Assembly (NCBI RefSeq): GCF_024346055.1
Contig: NZ_JAGQCH010000016.1
Coordinates: 27,399-91,398 of the forward strand
Length of the DNA stretch: 64,000 nucleotides
DNA from: Cyanobium sp. Cruz CV13-4-11
GTDB taxonomy: Bacteria > Cyanobacteriota > Cyanobacteriia > PCC-6307 > Cyanobiaceae
Direction: 5' to 3'
The translations under genes and the position numbers were made by a program. This document shows positions 7,458 through 17,779 of this stretch, in pieces. The notes under the pieces are model-generated. The model had not been told where the DNA came from and ran no database searches. It saw only the letters and a program-made list of their open reading frames with translations. Numbering within the stretch: the first letter of the stretch is position 1; each line of letters starts with the position of its first letter.

Positions 7458-10400
7458 TCAGCCCGTGTTGCGCATGCCTGCGGCGATGCCGTTGATGGTA
7501 AGCAGGGCACCGCGCAGCAGTTCACTGCGGCTGTAGGTGCGGCCGTCGCCGCCACCGGGGCCGTCGCCCGGCCCCTCGCTCATCGGCGGTTGGCGCTTCT
7601 GCTCCCGCAGCCGCCGCAGCAGCGCCACCTGCAGGTAGCCCAGGGGAATGATCGTGCGGTTGCGCAGGTCGACCGACAGCTGCAGGGCCGGGTCCCCGTC
7701 GAGGAGCCGGCTGTGGTTGCTGATCCGCAGCACCAGGGAATGGGTGAGGGCGAATTCGCTGGCGATCGACGCAAAGATCTGCTCGAACACCTGCTTGTTC
7801 TGGGGACGTCCCAGGGAGGTGACGTAATGGCCGGCCAGCTCGAGGTCGACCTTGGAGAGGGTCATCTCCACCTTGGAGATCAGCATGCGGAAGAACGGCC
7901 AGCGCTGGTAAAGCAGCTGCAGCAGCTCCATCTGCTCACCGTCGGCGTCGAGCTCGGCCTGCAGGGCCGTGCCCACGCCGTACCAGCTGGGCAGCAGGAA
8001 GCGGCTCTGGGTCCAGCCGAACACCCACGGGATGGCCCGCAGGCTGGAGAGATCCTTGGCGCCGCTCTTGCGCCGCGCCGGCCGGCTGGAGATCTGCAGC
8101 TTGCTGATCTCCTCGATCGGCGTCACCTGCTGGAAGAAGGCCACCAGGTCGGGGTTGTCGTGCACCAGGGCCCGGTAATGGTCGCGGGAGCGGGCGGCGA
8201 GCCGCTCCATCAGCACGTTCCAGGTGGGGGTGTCGTCCACCGGGGTGCTCACCATGCTGTTCTGCAGCACGGCGGTGGTGACCGTTTCCAGGTTGTAGAG
8301 GGCCAGTTCGGGCAGGGAGTACTTGGAGGCCAGCACTTCCCCCTGCTCGGTGATCTTGATGCGCCCCTTGAGGGTGCCGCTGGGCTGGGCCAGGATCGCC
8401 TGGTAGGCGGGGCCGCCACCCCGTCCCACCGAGCCGCCGCGGCCGTGGAAGATGCGCAGGGCCACATCGTGGGCATCGGCCAGTGACTGCAGCGCGATCT
8501 GGGCCCGGTGGATTTCCCAGTTGCTGGAAAGGAAGCCGGAATCCTTGTTGCTGTCGGAGTAGCCCAGCATCACCTCCTGCAGGGGCTGCTCGCCGTCGCT
8601 GTTGCTGATCAGCAGCTGGCGGTAGAAGGGGTCGGCGAACAGGCGTCCCATCACCGCCGGGGCCCCCTGCAGGTCTTCGACCGTCTCGAACAGGGGGATC
8701 ACCAGCAGGGACGACTTCTGGGCCATCGGATCCACCAGCCCCGCCTCCTTGGCCAGCAGCACCACCTCCAGCAGGTCGGACACCGTGTGACTCATGGAGA
8801 TCACGTAGGTGCGGCAGATGCGCCGTCCGAATTCCTGCTGCAGCCGCTGCAGCATCCGGAACACGGCGAAGGTCTCGGCCGTGGGGGCGCTCCAGCGGGC
8901 CGCCGGTGGCAGCAGCGGGCGGCGGGTCTTGAGCTCGGTCAGCAGCCACTCCACCCGCTGCTCCTCGTCCATCTCCCCGTAGGGCACCGGCAGCAGCAGA
9001 TAGCGGCTGAGTTCGTCGATGGCGTCGCTGTGGCGGGTGCTCTCCTGGCGGATATCGAGGCTGGCCAGGGCAAAGGCGAAGATGTGCACCTGGCTGATCA
9101 GGTCCTGCAGGGCTTCGCAGCTCAGGCCGGTGGCATCGAGGCTCTCCTTGACCAGCTCCAGGTCGGTGCGGAACTCCTCCACCGAGGCGTAATGCAGCTC
9201 CTGGGGCGGGGCCGGCTCCATCAGGCTGGTGAGGCCGGCTTCGTGGCCGGAGGAGCCGTCGCAGGGTGATTCCCAGCCCGCCTCAGCCAGTTGCTGGTTG
9301 CGCTGCTGGGTGAGCCGCAGCCGCTCGAGGGTGTAGCTCAGCTTGAGCCGGTAGGGCTCCAGCCGGTAGCGGGCGGCCCGTTCCTCGTAGATCTCGGGGA
9401 AGCGCAGCCGGTCCATCTCCAGGGATTCCAGCAGGGCGGTGCTCACCTGGCTCCACTGCATCGAAATGCTGAGCTGGTCGCGCAGGATGGACACCGCCTG
9501 GATGTAACGGGCGAGCATCATCTGGCGCTGGAAGCAGGCTGTTCGCCAGGTGACATCAGGGGTCACCGAGGGGTTGCCGTCCCGGTCGGAGCCCACCCAG
9601 GAGCCGAAGGTGCAGAAGGCATCCCGGGGCGGCTGCACGTCGGGGTAGCTGGCCGCCAGGGCGGCGCGGATGCGCTGGCGCAGCTGGGGCAGGGCATCGA
9701 AGAGCACCTGCTGGAAGTAGTGCAGGGCGTAGTCGACCTCATCGATCACCGAGGGCTTGAACTGGTGCAGTTCATCGGTGCGCCACCACAGCCGGATCTC
9801 CTCCTCCAGCTGCTGGCGCAGCCGGTCGTTGTCGTCCGGATTGCCCTGGCCATTCACCTGCAGCTTCTGGATCAGGGCCGCCACCCGCCGCTGCTTGTGC
9901 CGCACGGTGTGGCGCACGATCTCGGTGGGGTGGGCGGTGAACACCAGCCGGATGTCGAGCTCCCGCAGCAGGTTCTCGAGCTGGCCCGGCGGCACGTTCA
10001 GGGCCCGCAGGCGCTCGAACAGCTGGCGGAAGGTGGCGGGGTCGCTCTGGCTGGCCAGGGCCGGCAGGAAGGGGTCGTTGCTGGCGGGGGTGGGGGCCCG
10101 TTTGATGCTCTCGAGGTAGCTGTCTTCCTCGATGTGCTGCTCGAGGATGTTGACGAGCTGGAAGTACAGGGAAAAGGCCCGGGCGGCGGCGATGCCCTCG
10201 GCCAGATCCATCGCCTTGATCAGCGCCACGATGCCGTCGGTGTCGACGGCGGAGGAGGCCTCCGGATCGAGACCCGGCGCCATCGGACCGCTCAGTTCCT
10301 TGAGCCGGAGCAGGCGTTCCACCTGCTCGGGGGGGCATTCGCTGCGCAGCACCGTCTGCCAGAGATCCTCCACGAGTTCCAGCCGCTCGGTGAGCAGCCG

Positions 10401-10490
10401 GATCACCCCGGGGGAGGCCTCGGCGGGAACGACCGAGGGTTCGGTCAGGTGGAGCCGCATGGGGGCGGTGGGCGCGGGGGTGCTGTTCAT
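7458..10490 (-). CDS. ppc: Phosphoenolpyruvate carboxylase
   Basis: The 1,010-residue enzyme fixes bicarbonate onto PEP to give oxaloacetate, the main anaplerotic reaction of cyanobacteria. Diagnostic segments include [20 protein letters not shown] (catalytic His), [32 protein letters not shown], the glycine loop [14 protein letters not shown] and [17 protein letters not shown], and it ends in RNTG as PEPC does. ATG 10490 is chosen because it forms an ATGA overlap with the gshA stop; the reading could extend to 10529. It is the third gene of an operon with trpE and gshA. Confidence 0.97.
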   Translation of the reverse strand: MNSTPAPTAPMRLHLTEPSVVPAEASPGVIRLLTERLELVEDLWQTVLRSECPPEQVERLLRLKELSGPMAPGLDPEASSAVDTDGIVALIKAMDLAEGIAAARAFSLYFQLVNILEQHIEEDSYLESIKRAPTPASNDPFLPALASQSDPATFRQLFERLRALNVPPGQLENLLRELDIRLVFTAHPTEIVRHTVRHKQRRVAALIQKLQVNGQGNPDDNDRLRQQLEEEIRLWWRTDELHQFKPSVIDEVDYALHYFQQVLFDALPQLRQRIRAALAASYPDVQPPRDAFCTFGSWVGSDRDGNPSVTPDVTWRTACFQRQMMLARYIQAVSILRDQLSISMQWSQVSTALLESLEMDRLRFPEIYEERAARYRLEPYRLKLSYTLERLRLTQQRNQQLAEAGWESPCDGSSGHEAGLTSLMEPAPPQELHYASVEEFRTDLELVKESLDATGLSCEALQDLISQVHIFAFALASLDIRQESTRHSDAIDELSRYLLLPVPYGEMDEEQRVEWLLTELKTRRPLLPPAARWSAPTAETFAVFRMLQRLQQEFGRRICRTYVISMSHTVSDLLEVVLLAKEAGLVDPMAQKSSLLVIPLFETVEDLQGAPAVMGRLFADPFYRQLLISNSDGEQPLQEVMLGYSDSNKDSGFLSSNWEIHRAQIALQSLADAHDVALRIFHGRGGSVGRGGGPAYQAILAQPSGTLKGRIKITEQGEVLASKYSLPELALYNLETVTTAVLQNSMVSTPVDDTPTWNVLMERLAARSRDHYRALVHDNPDLVAFFQQVTPIEEISKLQISSRPARRKSGAKDLSSLRAIPWVFGWTQSRFLLPSWYGVGTALQAELDADGEQMELLQLLYQRWPFFRMLISKVEMTLSKVDLELAGHYVTSLGRPQNKQVFEQIFASIASEFALTHSLVLRISNHSRLLDGDPALQLSVDLRNRTIIPLGYLQVALLRRLREQKRQPPMSEGPGDGPGGGDGRTYSRSELLRGALLTINGIAAGMRNTG

Positions 10491-11650
10491 GATCCTCCAG
10501 GAACCTGGGCGGCTTCTGTCGCCAGCCATGCGTCCAGCGCCTTCTCCCGTGCCTCGAGAGCCACGGCATCGTTGCCGATGATGGCACCGATGCTTTCGCC
10601 GCGCCGCTCACGGGCGAGCCAACGCATCGCCTGGTTGCCCGTGGCGAGCAGCCCGTGGAGCGGGGCCAGCCAGCGCTCCAGCCCCAGCTCCGCCGCCAGG
10701 GGGGCCATGGTCTCCAGTTCGGCGGCGATCCAGGCGCGGGCCTCCAGGGTCTGTCCGGTGCGCCAGTGCACCAGCCGGGCCTCGAGGCTGGTGCGGGCCG
10801 CCGCCCGGTCGTTGGCATCGGCCAAGGCCTCCAGTTCAGCGGCCCCGAACCGGCTGGCGGCCAGGGGATCCTGCCCCTGGGGATCCCGCAGCAGTTGCTG
10901 CAGGCGCAGTTCGGTGAAGGCGGTGACGGCCAGCAGCAGCAGCGGGTCGTCGATCAGGTCGCAGATGCGGATCTCCAGGCGGTTGAGGCCATGGGGCCGG
11001 TCGTCGCCGTTGGGGCGCACCGACGTCCACAGGTGACGCACGTTGCGCATCGCCCCGGCGGCCAGCTGCTGCTCCATCCAGTGGATGTAGTGGCGGTGGT
11101 CCCGGAACAGGGGCACCAGAGGCGGCGTGATCGGGAACTGCAGCCAGCGCTGGGAATGGGCTCCGGTGACCTCCCCGTCGAGGAAGGGGGAGCTGGCGCT
11201 GAGGGCGAGCAGCAGGGAGGCCTCACAGCGCAACAGACGCAGGCCGGCGAACAGGGCGTCCATGTCCGTCAGCCCCAGGTTGATGTGGACGCTGGCGGTC
11301 ACGACCCGGGTGCCGTAGGTGGCCTCGATATAGGCGTGGTAAGGGTTGTCGGGGTCGGAGCGCTCGAAGCGGCGGCTGTCCCCCAGGCTCAGGGTGCTGC
11401 CGGGCAGCAGGGTGAGCTGGCGGGGCTGGAGCCAGCGGCGTAGGCGACGCCGCGGTTCCAGCAGCAGCTCCAGCTGGGCGGTGTAGGAGGCCTCGGGCGG
11501 GGTGACGTACTCCAGGTTGCGCTGGTCCGGTTCGGTCATGAAGCCCGCCAGCGCGGCGGCCGCTTCGGCTGAGCAGCCCACCACCGTGCCATCGGCCCGG
11601 CCGGTGTACATCTCCACTTCGAAGCCCTTGAGCAGCAGGGGCGTGCTCAT
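10487..11650 (-). CDS. gshA: Glutamate-cysteine ligase (cyanobacterial type)
   Basis: The 387-residue protein starts [20 protein letters not shown] and has the GCS2-like segments ITASVHIN-type ([11 protein letters not shown]), [14 protein letters not shown] and [14 protein letters not shown] seen in the cyanobacterial ligase that joins glutamate and cysteine, the first step of glutathione synthesis. It is enclosed by 4-bp ATGA overlaps on both sides (trpE upstream, ppc downstream), so translation of the three genes is probably coupled. Confidence 0.85.
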   Translation of the reverse strand: MSTPLLLKGFEVEMYTGRADGTVVGCSAEAAAALAGFMTEPDQRNLEYVTPPEASYTAQLELLLEPRRRLRRWLQPRQLTLLPGSTLSLGDSRRFERSDPDNPYHAYIEATYGTRVVTASVHINLGLTDMDALFAGLRLLRCEASLLLALSASSPFLDGEVTGAHSQRWLQFPITPPLVPLFRDHRHYIHWMEQQLAAGAMRNVRHLWTSVRPNGDDRPHGLNRLEIRICDLIDDPLLLLAVTAFTELRLQQLLRDPQGQDPLAASRFGAAELEALADANDRAAARTSLEARLVHWRTGQTLEARAWIAAELETMAPLAAELGLERWLAPLHGLLATGNQAMRWLARERRGESIGAIIGNDAVALEAREKALDAWLATEAAQVPGGS

Positions 11651-13212
11651 GGCGTGGCGTCCGCCGCAGCGGCCACGGCCGGTTCCAGGCAGGCGAGGGC
11701 CTTGAGCATCCCGCGCGCCTTGTTGCGGGTTTCCTGGTACTCCGCCTCCGGCCGGGAATCGGCCACGATGCCGGCCCCGGCCTGGACCTGCACCCGCCAG
11801 CCGCCGTCGGGGTGGGGCCGCACCACCATGGTGCGGATCGTGATCGCCGTGTTCAGCGCCCCGGCCAGATCCACGGCCCCGTAGACCCCCGAGTAGGGCC
11901 CGCGGGCATCCGGCTCGAGGGCATGGATCAACTGCATGGCGCGGATCTTGGGGGCCCCGCTCACGGTGCCCGCCGGGAAGGACGCCATCAGCAGATCCCA
12001 GATGTCGTGATCCTCGGTCAGCAGCCCTTCCACCTCGCTGACGATGTGCATCACGTGGGAGTACTTCTCGATCACCATCAGCTCGGTGACCTGCACCGTT
12101 CCGGCGCGGCAGACCCGGCCCAGGTCGTTGCGGCCCAGGTCGACCAGCATCACGTGCTCCGCCCGCTCCTTGGGATCGGTCAGCAGTTCATCGGCCAGGG
12201 CCGCATCCCGGCGGGCATCCTCGCCGCGGGGGCGGGTGCCGGCAATGGGCCGCAAGGAGGCCTTCACCCCTTCGGCGCAGGGCTCCGCCTTCACCATCAC
12301 TTCGGGGCTGGAGCCGATCAGATGCCAGTCGCCGAAATTGAAGAACGCCATGTAGGGCGAGGGATTCACCATCCGCAGGCTGCGGTAAAGCTCGAAGGGG
12401 TCGTGGCTCACCCGGGTTTCCAGCCGCTGGCTCAGCACCAGCTGGAACACGTCGCCGGCGGCGATGTGTTCGGCCGCCGTGGCAACGGCGGCTTGGAAGT
12501 CGGCCTGGCTGCGGTTGCTGCTGGTGGCCAGCTCGGCGCCACTCGCCTCGTGCCAGGCCAGCGGTTTCACGTGCGCCGGCAACGGGGCGTGCATGCGGGC
12601 CTCAAGGGCCTCGATGCGCGCCGCCGCCCGGTCGTAGGCCTCGCCGGGATCGGCCCCTGCGGAGAGATCCACGTAGGCCACGGCCGTGATCTGGCGCTTC
12701 ACCTGGTCGAACACCAGCAGGCTGTCGGCCAGCATCCAGCAGCCATCGGGTGGGGCCCCCTCGGCGGCGCCGTGCACCGGCACGCTGGGTTCGATCCACT
12801 GGATCAGCTCGTAGCCCCAGAAGCCGAACAGCTGGGCCACCTTGGGCAGGCCCTCCACCGGGCCGGGGCGCAGCGGTGCCAGGGCGTCCCGCAGCAGGGT
12901 GAAGGGATTGCCCTGGAGCTGTTCGCTGCGGCCATCCCGCCAGCACCGCTCGCCACGGTCGCCACGGCAAGTGAGGGTCCAGAGCGGGTCGCTGACGACG
13001 AAGCTCCAGCGGCCCAGCTGTTCACCTCCCTCCACCGATTCCAGCAGCACGCCATGGCTCCCGCCCGCCCCCACCTTCAGCCAGGTGGTCAGGGGCGTTT
13101 CCAGGTCGGCGGGCCAGCGCTTCCAGAGGGGATGAAAATTGACGGCCAAGTCAGCACCTGCTTCCCCACCGGCGATCCGGGCGAGGAAGGCGCTGCGATC
13201 AGAACCGGGCAT
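11647..13212 (-). CDS. trpE: Anthranilate synthase component I
   Basis: TrpE converts chorismate and glutamine-derived ammonia to anthranilate. The protein is 521 residues from ATG 13212 (GTG 13215 is adjacent). The N-terminal LLESVEGGEQLGRWSF carries the LLES element used for tryptophan feedback, and the catalytic half shows IGSSPEVMVK, IAGTRPRG, DLGRNDLGRV, FPAGTVSGAPK and QAGAGIVADS. The gene starts only 18 bp after a strong terminator hairpin that follows psaD. It heads the trpE-gshA-ppc operon. Confidence 0.96.
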   Translation of the reverse strand: MPGSDRSAFLARIAGGEAGADLAVNFHPLWKRWPADLETPLTTWLKVGAGGSHGVLLESVEGGEQLGRWSFVVSDPLWTLTCRGDRGERCWRDGRSEQLQGNPFTLLRDALAPLRPGPVEGLPKVAQLFGFWGYELIQWIEPSVPVHGAAEGAPPDGCWMLADSLLVFDQVKRQITAVAYVDLSAGADPGEAYDRAAARIEALEARMHAPLPAHVKPLAWHEASGAELATSSNRSQADFQAAVATAAEHIAAGDVFQLVLSQRLETRVSHDPFELYRSLRMVNPSPYMAFFNFGDWHLIGSSPEVMVKAEPCAEGVKASLRPIAGTRPRGEDARRDAALADELLTDPKERAEHVMLVDLGRNDLGRVCRAGTVQVTELMVIEKYSHVMHIVSEVEGLLTEDHDIWDLLMASFPAGTVSGAPKIRAMQLIHALEPDARGPYSGVYGAVDLAGALNTAITIRTMVVRPHPDGGWRVQVQAGAGIVADSRPEAEYQETRNKARGMLKALACLEPAVAAAADATP

Positions 13213-13229
13213 CACGGCGACAGGCAGGC

Positions 13230-13257
13230 AAAAAAAACGGGGCTCTCGGCCCCGCCG
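13230..13257 (-). terminator. Rho-independent terminator between psaD and trpE
   Basis: On the minus strand a GC-rich hairpin (GCGGGGCCGAGAGCCCCG) is followed by eight T residues. It lies 24 bp after the psaD stop and 18 bp before the trpE start codon, so it ends psaD transcripts and any readthrough would feed trpE. Confidence 0.9.
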
Positions 13258-13280
13258 TTATAGGTGCTGGCCGGTGGGGC

Positions 13281-13712
13281 TCAGGCTTCGTATGTTTCCT
13301 TGCCGCTGAACTTGAGGCTGGCGGGGTTGGGGTTGGCGCCGATGCTGCGGGGGGTGTGGCCCACCATGGCGCGGCCTTCGTTGCACTTCTCGGGGAAGAC
13401 GCCGTCCTTGGGATGCAGGAATTCGGTGTCGCCGCCGGGGTAGATCCGGTAGATCTTGTAGTCCTCGATCCGGGGCTTGAACTTGGTGCGCAGTTGGGTG
13501 CCGAGGGCCAGGCACTGCTCCTTGCGGGCGAAGTACATGAGGTTGTCGCCCTCGTTCATCTCCGCGGCACCGCCGGTGGGGAGTTCGAACGCCTGGGCCT
13601 TGGAGCTGCTCCAGGTGATGGCGTACTTCTCCTCGGTTTCGGCCGAGTTCAGCAAGCCACCGGTGCTGCCGATGGACTTCGGAAGTTGACCGTGGAGGGC
13701 CGTATCAGGCAT
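13281..13712 (-). CDS. psaD: Photosystem I subunit II (ferredoxin docking)
   Basis: The 143-residue stromal subunit docks ferredoxin on photosystem I. It shows typical PsaD segments: [71 protein letters not shown]. It is a monocistronic-looking gene with its own terminator just downstream. Confidence 0.98.
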   Translation of the reverse strand: MPDTALHGQLPKSIGSTGGLLNSAETEEKYAITWSSSKAQAFELPTGGAAEMNEGDNLMYFARKEQCLALGTQLRTKFKPRIEDYKIYRIYPGGDTEFLHPKDGVFPEKCNEGRAMVGHTPRSIGANPNPASLKFSGKETYEA

Positions 13713-13815
13713 GACTTGCAGACCGTTTCAGGCGGAAACTAGCACCGTGTTTTTCGCCTTCCCGGCGCTCCCGGCGGACTCTTCACACCCGTCAACAAAC
13801 CCGGCCCCCATCCCC

Positions 13816-15216
13816 TCAGCCGCTGCGCTCGGCGGCCGGGAAGAACACGGTCAGGTTGCTGCCGCCCCGCTCGGTGAGCCGGCCCCCTAGGCGGTGGAAG
13901 AGCCGCTGGGTGGCCTGGCGGCTGAGCTGCAGGCTGCCGGTCTCGGGGTTCCAGCTCAGCACCGGCCCCACCGGCATCGGCACGGCGGCCGCCAGCCCAT
14001 CGTCTTCCCGGCTCTCGGGGTCGTCGCTGCTGAGCTGCAGTTTCAACCGCGACCCCGCCGGCAGCAGCCGCAGCCGCACCTCGCTGCCACTGGGCAGGCT
14101 GCGGCTGAACCGGTCCATCAGCCCACCGAGCATGGTTTCGAGCCGGCTGGGATCGCTCATCACCGGTGGCAGGTCGGCGGCGATCTCGAGCACCAGCTTG
14201 AGATCGCGCCGGCCCAGCTGGCGCTGCCACAGCCCCTCCAGCTGAAGCAGCAGCCGGCTCAGGTCCGTCCGGGCCAGTTCGCTGTCGCTCAGGGGCTGGC
14301 CGCTGCCGGGCTGGCGCTGCAGTTCCGCCGCCAGGAAGATCAGTCCGAAGCGGTCGATCTGTTCGCTGCACTCGCCATCGATCTGCTCCAGCCGCTGGCG
14401 CACCACCGCGGGCAGGTCGGTGCGGCGCAGCAGGGAGCGGATCAGGGTGCGGATCGTGGCCAGGGGGGTGCGCACCTCATGGGTGAGGGCTTCGAGCAGG
14501 GCCAGTTCACTGCTCACGGCATCGTTGCCGTTGCCCTCGCTGCGTTTCTCCCCGTGCACCAGCGGCTGCAGGGTGACGCTGGGCGCCATCGCCGCCAGCC
14601 GCTGGGCCAGCAGGGGCCAGAAGCGGGTGCCCAGATCGGGGGCGTTGCGGAGCGGACCCAGCAGCTGCAGCCGGCGGCGCAGCCCCAGGCCGGCGGCCGG
14701 ATCGTCCTCGGCCAGGCGGCGATCGAGCAGTTCCAGGGCGGCCGACAGGATCGAGGCTTCAAAGCGCACCACCAGCCGGCGCGCCTGCGGGGGGCCATCG
14801 AGGGCCAGGGCCACCTGCAGCACCGGCGTGATCAGCACCAGCAGAGGATCGGTGCCGTCCGCTTCGCGCAGGCTGAGGCGCTGGAAGCCCCCCGGGCGGC
14901 CGGCTGTGCCCCGGGGGGCGGTTCCCGGGGGGGGCGGCAGGCCGGGCAGCAGCGGCAGCCCCGATGGCATCAGGTTGCCCACCTCCGCCGGTGTCCAGAC
15001 CCAGCCGTCGAGCCACTCCAGCAGGGCGGGTTCATAGAGGGCCGGCAGGGGCGCCGCCAGCCAGACGCCGGGCTGGGGAGGGGCGACCCCGAGCAGATCC
15101 TCCTGCACGGTGGCCAGGGCGGCCCACCACTGACGCCTGACGCTGTCCTCGTCCCCCCGCCCCGCCGGCACGCCGTCTGCCAGCAGTGAACGCAGTTCCC
15201 CCAGGCTCACCACCAT
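13816..15216 (-). CDS. Histidine-kinase-like protein with degenerate ATPase domain
   Basis: The 466-residue protein has an N-terminal sensor-like region without membrane segments, an H-box EALTHEVRTPLATIRTLIRS (His246) and a dimerisation helix pair. The C-terminal half aligns in position with a HATPase domain, but the N-box reads LETMLGGLMDRFSRS with no Asn, and no DxGxG G1 box is visible; only a loose GLAAAV-like turn and an end region RLGGRLTERGGSNLTVFF remain. It sits between psaD and rodA as its counterparts do in picocyanobacteria and overlaps the rodA stop by 10 bp. Confidence 0.75.
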   Translation of the reverse strand: MVVSLGELRSLLADGVPAGRGDEDSVRRQWWAALATVQEDLLGVAPPQPGVWLAAPLPALYEPALLEWLDGWVWTPAEVGNLMPSGLPLLPGLPPPPGTAPRGTAGRPGGFQRLSLREADGTDPLLVLITPVLQVALALDGPPQARRLVVRFEASILSAALELLDRRLAEDDPAAGLGLRRRLQLLGPLRNAPDLGTRFWPLLAQRLAAMAPSVTLQPLVHGEKRSEGNGNDAVSSELALLEALTHEVRTPLATIRTLIRSLLRRTDLPAVVRQRLEQIDGECSEQIDRFGLIFLAAELQRQPGSGQPLSDSELARTDLSRLLLQLEGLWQRQLGRRDLKLVLEIAADLPPVMSDPSRLETMLGGLMDRFSRSLPSGSEVRLRLLPAGSRLKLQLSSDDPESREDDGLAAAVPMPVGPVLSWNPETGSLQLSRQATQRLFHRLGGRLTERGGSNLTVFFPAAERSG

Positions 15217-16475
15217 CGCCGCAGGCTGCGGCTGTGCCTGGCCACGGAGGCGCAGAGCCCGAGACTGATGCAGTTGACTAGCATAGCCGAACGGCCGTAG
15301 CTCAGGAAGGGCAGGGGAATGCCGGTGATGGGTCCGAGACCGATGGTCATGTTGACGTTCACCACCACCTGGAACATCAGCATGGCGCCGATCCCCACCA
15401 CCACGAGCGATTCGTAGTCGCTGCCAGCCCGGCCGGCGATCTGCAGCAGGCGCCAGATCAGCACCACGAAGCCCACCACCACCAGCATCGAGCCGATGAA
15501 CCCGGTTTCCTCCCCCAGGGCACTGAAGATGAAATCGGTGTGCTGCTCAGGGATGAAGCGCAGCTTGGTGAGCGACCCGTTCATCAGGCCGGTGCCCCAC
15601 AGCTGGCCGGAGCCGATCCCGACCTTGCTCTGCAGCAGGTGGTAACCGCCGCCGAGGGGATCCTGGGCCGGATCGAGGAACAGGGTGAGCCGCGCCCGCT
15701 GGTGGGGCCGCAGTCCGTGCTCCCACAGCCAGGGCGTCCCCACGGCGAACAGTCCCTGGACGGCCAGCACCAGGGCGAGCCCGATCCTTTTCCAGGGCAG
15801 GGAGCGCCAAGCCACCCACCCCATCAGGGGGATCCAGCCCAGCAGCAGCCAGGGCACGGTGCCGGCCATGATCGCCGTGAACAGTGGTGAGAGCAGCAGC
15901 AGCAGCCAGGTGGCGGGCATGCCCGACCAGAACAGCATCACCAGCAGCACCGCACCGAAGACCAGCGATGAGCCCAGATCGGGCTGCACGAACACCAGCA
16001 GCCAGGGCACGCTGATCATCCCCACGGGCCGCAGCAGATCGATCGGCCGTTCCACCGGGTGTTTCGAGAGCACGCCCGCCAGCAGCAGGATCGCCGCCAC
16101 CTTGGCGAACTCCGACGGTTGCACGTAGAAGCCGCCGATGTTGATCCAGCTCTGGGCCCCGAGGGCACTGACCCCGATGATCCGCACCGCGATCAGACTC
16201 GCCACCATCAGGATGTAGATCGGCCACTGGAACCGGGCGATCCGCTCCAGGGGCACGCGGGACAGCAACACGGCCACCACTATGCCCACCCCGGCAATGA
16301 TCCAGTGCTGGTACCAGTCGGTGGTGGCCTGCTGGCGCTGGGTGCTGGCGATCAGGATCCCCGCCAGCACGATCAGGGCGATCGGGATGCCCCACAGGAT
16401 CGGATCGAAGCCGAGGCCACGTCGTTTCGCCCCCTTGGCGGCGAACCCACCGCGCCGGGGGCTGAGAACCGCCAT
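15207..16475 (-). CDS. rodA: Rod-shape-determining peptidoglycan polymerase RodA
   Basis: The 422-residue SEDS-family glycosyltransferase polymerises lipid II in the lateral wall. It has about ten membrane helices, the QPSEFAKVA segment, FVQPDLGSSLVFGA, IGSGQLWGTGLMNGSLTKL, FIPEQHTDFIFSALGEE and the terminal GIPLPFLSYGRSAM. Length and motifs fit RodA better than FtsW by context. Mrp lies 4 bp upstream and the kinase-like gene overlaps it downstream. Confidence 0.92.
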   Translation of the reverse strand: MAVLSPRRGGFAAKGAKRRGLGFDPILWGIPIALIVLAGILIASTQRQQATTDWYQHWIIAGVGIVVAVLLSRVPLERIARFQWPIYILMVASLIAVRIIGVSALGAQSWINIGGFYVQPSEFAKVAAILLLAGVLSKHPVERPIDLLRPVGMISVPWLLVFVQPDLGSSLVFGAVLLVMLFWSGMPATWLLLLLSPLFTAIMAGTVPWLLLGWIPLMGWVAWRSLPWKRIGLALVLAVQGLFAVGTPWLWEHGLRPHQRARLTLFLDPAQDPLGGGYHLLQSKVGIGSGQLWGTGLMNGSLTKLRFIPEQHTDFIFSALGEETGFIGSMLVVVGFVVLIWRLLQIAGRAGSDYESLVVVGIGAMLMFQVVVNVNMTIGLGPITGIPLPFLSYGRSAMLVNCISLGLCASVARHSRSLRRWW

Positions 16476-16479
16476 CGCT

Positions 16480-17586
16480 TCAGGCGAGGGCCGGGCTGAG
16501 GGCGCAGCTGGCGCTCAGCCGCTCGGCCAGCTCGGTGAAGGCGCGGCCGCTGGCGGAGGTGGGTGCCGACAGCACCACCGGCAGGCCCCGCTCTCCGCCC
16601 TCGAGCACGGGCATCTCCATCGGCAGCTGGGCCAGCAGGGGGACATCCGCCTCGTCGGCCAGCAGCCGGCCGCCGCCACTGCCGAACAGGGCATAGCGGC
16701 GATCCGGCAGATCGGGGGGGATGAAGGCGGTCATGTTTTCCACCACCCCCAGCACCGGCACTCCCATCTGCAGGAACATCGCCAGGCCGCGGCGGGCATC
16801 CTGCAGCGACACCTGCTGGGGCGTGGTGACGATCACCACGCCGGCCATGGGCACGGCCTGGGCCAGGGTGAGCTGGGCGTCGCCGGTGCCGGGGGGCAGG
16901 TCCACGATGAGCACGTCGCGCTGGCCCCAGTTCACCTGATAAAGGAACTGGCGAATGATTCCGTTGAGCATCGGGCCGCGCCAGACCACCGGCTGGTTCT
17001 CCTGGATGAGCAGGCCCATGGACACCATGACGATGCCGCAGCTCTCGATCGGTTCCAGCACCTGGTCGTTGCCGCTGCCCGACACCTGGGGGCTGCGGTC
17101 GGCCACGCCGAGCATGGTGGGGGCATTGGGGCCGTAGATGTCGGCGTCGAGCAGGCCCACCCGCAGCCCCGAGGCGGCCAGGGCACAGGCCAGGTTCACC
17201 GCCACGGTGCTCTTGCCGACGCCGCCTTTGCCGCTGCTGACGGCGATCACCTGGCGCACGCCGGGGATGCCCTGCCGTTCCGGCAGCTGGCCCCCTCCGG
17301 GGCCGTGGCCGGCGGCACCGATCGGCCCCGACGAGGGAGCGGCGGCGGGCTGGGCCAGTTCGATCTGGACGTCGTTGATCCCCTCCACGGCCAGCAGGGC
17401 GCTGCGGGCCTCGGCGGCGATGCGTTCCCGCTGGCTGGCGGCGAAGCCGGGCAGGGCGAGGCGAAACACCGCCCGGCTGCCCTGGTGACGCAGGTCGCTG
17501 ATCCAGCCCAGTTCCACCAGGCTGCGGCCGCTGCCGGCATCGCGGAGCGGCTGCAGGGCCTGAAGGAGGGTGTCGGCGCTGGCCAT
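16480..17586 (-). CDS. mrp: Mrp/ApbC-type iron-sulfur carrier ATPase
   Basis: The 368-residue P-loop ATPase has an N-terminal DUF59-like domain, a deviant Walker [25 protein letters not shown] and VDLPPGTGDAQLT. Family members bind and hand on Fe-S clusters. The CxxC that usually ligates the cluster is absent: the segment reads VENMTAFIPPDLPDRRYALF. I recall this loss in cyanobacterial relatives, so cluster binding may use other residues. It heads the mrp-rodA-kinase run. Confidence 0.9.
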   Translation of the reverse strand: MASADTLLQALQPLRDAGSGRSLVELGWISDLRHQGSRAVFRLALPGFAASQRERIAAEARSALLAVEGINDVQIELAQPAAAPSSGPIGAAGHGPGGGQLPERQGIPGVRQVIAVSSGKGGVGKSTVAVNLACALAASGLRVGLLDADIYGPNAPTMLGVADRSPQVSGSGNDQVLEPIESCGIVMVSMGLLIQENQPVVWRGPMLNGIIRQFLYQVNWGQRDVLIVDLPPGTGDAQLTLAQAVPMAGVVIVTTPQQVSLQDARRGLAMFLQMGVPVLGVVENMTAFIPPDLPDRRYALFGSGGGRLLADEADVPLLAQLPMEMPVLEGGERGLPVVLSAPTSASGRAFTELAERLSASCALSPALA

Positions 17587-17779
17587 TCGTCGACGTCTCG
17601 GGAGTGATGAGACGGGATCCTAGGGGCCGTGCCCCGGGGCGGTTGGGCCGGCGGAGGCACCCCGGTGGCGGCCTCCAGGAACTTCCTCAGCCCGTGACAG
17701 AGGCTCTCGAACCCTTGTGGGACCCCCCGACGGGCTGAAAAGGTGTGCGGATGTTCCGCGTCCGCCGCGCTGCCGTTCC

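Noticed and set aside
9291..11036. 581-codon plus-strand frame across ppc and gshA
   Set aside because: Shadow of ppc and gshA; no motif and composition typical of antisense frames in GC-rich DNA.
13230..13257. Tryptophan attenuator for trpE
   Set aside because: There is no leader peptide with Trp codons and no alternative hairpin; the structure is a plain terminator placed right after psaD.
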